From: Candidatus Sodaliphilus fimicaballi | GTDB taxonomy: Bacteria > Bacteroidota > Bacteroidia > Bacteroidales > Muribaculaceae | NCBI GenBank assembly: GCA_018065165.1 | Contig: JAGHTV010000526.1 | Span: 1-7,980, forward strand | Length of the DNA: 7,980 bases | Direction of reading: 5' to 3' | Shown: positions 7,695 to 7,980 of the stretch, in pieces | Layout of the letters: every line of letters begins with the position of its first letter | Position numbering within the stretch: position 1 is the stretch's first letter | Made by a program: the position numbers and the translations under genes | The notes under the pieces: model-generated | Told to the model about the DNA's origin: nothing | Seen by the model: the letters and a program-made list of their open reading frames with translations, nothing else | Databases searched by the model: none

Positions 7695-7722
7695 TTAACC
7701 CCTTAACCTCTTAACCCCTTAC
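7695..7722. repeat. Short tandem TTAACCCC repeat
   Basis: Three 8-bp units run head to tail (TTAACCCC, TTAACCTC, TTAACCCC) and a fourth begins as TTAC. The array ends 6 nt before the stop of the DUF3467 gene, so it would fall in its 3' untranslated region. It is probably a small slippage-prone repeat. Confidence 0.6.
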
Positions 7723-7728
7723 AAAAAA

Positions 7729-7980
7729 TCACGCTTGTCCCTTGGGCAGGGGGAAGTCGATTACAGTATTGTTAGCTCCGGGAACGGGAACGCGGGGACG
7801 AATCTCGCCAAATGTGCTCTCATACTTCTGGATGTTCTGTTGCAGAGCGATGAGCAGCTGCTTAGCATTCTCAGGAGTCATGATGATGCGGCTCTGTACG
7901 CGAGCCTTGGGAGTGTTGGGGGCCATGAGAATCATGTCCAGGAAAAAGTCGTTAGGTCCGTGAGTGATTACAGCCAGGTT
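7729..7980 (-). CDS. DUF3467 family protein, 5' partial
   Basis: The last 84 residues of a small protein run off the right edge. The frame stays open past the Met at 7935 and reads NLAVITHGPNDFFLDM before it, which is the conserved start region of DUF3467. Next come PKARVQSRIIMTPENAKQLL and LQQNIQKYESTFGEI, the family core, and then a proline-rich tail ending FPLPKGQA. A start at the internal Met at 7935 would remove the conserved first strand and is rejected. Function is unknown; the family is small, soluble and widespread in Bacteroidetes. From memory, it often follows rpoC in Bacteroides genomes, so RNA polymerase genes may lie just outside the window. It is transcribed toward cysS across the palindrome and repeat region. 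Confidence 0.88.
   Translation of the reverse strand, partial: NLAVITHGPNDFFLDMILMAPNTPKARVQSRIIMTPENAKQLLIALQQNIQKYESTFGEIRPRVPVPGANNTVIDFPLPKGQA

Noticed and set aside
7695..7722. CRISPR-like or telomere-like array
   Set aside because: The units are 8 bp, head to tail and without spacers, with only about three copies; this is a simple microsatellite.

Overview
The window looks like a Bacteroidales chromosome segment, plausibly a gut lineage such as Muribaculaceae or Prevotella-like; genus is not decidable here. The clues are a DUF3467 protein at the right edge, genes without convincing Shine-Dalgarno sequences, and a possible TTTG/TAnnTTTG-type promoter upstream of cysS. Two parts differ in base composition: roughly 1-3350 is strongly AT-rich, while 4270-7980 is near balanced or GC-leaning. 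The left part therefore looks like an accessory insertion beside core genes.

Left part, plus strand: a large protein, truncated at its 5' end by the window edge, combines a long uncharacterised N-terminal region, a TerB-like acidic helical segment and a C-terminal CbbX/SpoVK-type AAA+ ATPase. Only 20 nt after its stop comes a complete six-helix voltage-gated-type potassium channel with a TVGYGD filter. The two genes look co-transcribed and form a cytosolic ATPase plus membrane channel pair. A stress-response or defence role is conceivable but is inference only.

Middle, minus strand: two small membrane proteins (115 and 61 residues) overlap by 14 nt. Next to them is a gene-poor stretch (3874-4272). 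Its right half folds on paper into a long rod with a central bubble and is followed by T-rich sequence on the plus strand. This is a candidate small structured RNA with a 6S-like architecture.

Right part, minus strand, read right to left: the end of a DUF3467 gene, an intergenic region with an 18-bp palindrome, TTAACCCC repeats and a hairpin, and then a tight three-gene run. That run is cysS (cysteinyl-tRNA synthetase), a family 2 glycosyltransferase whose start overlaps the cysS stop by 16 nt, and an unrecognised 288-residue protein 12 nt further on. The spacing suggests one transcription unit joining a translation gene to a surface-glycan-type enzyme.
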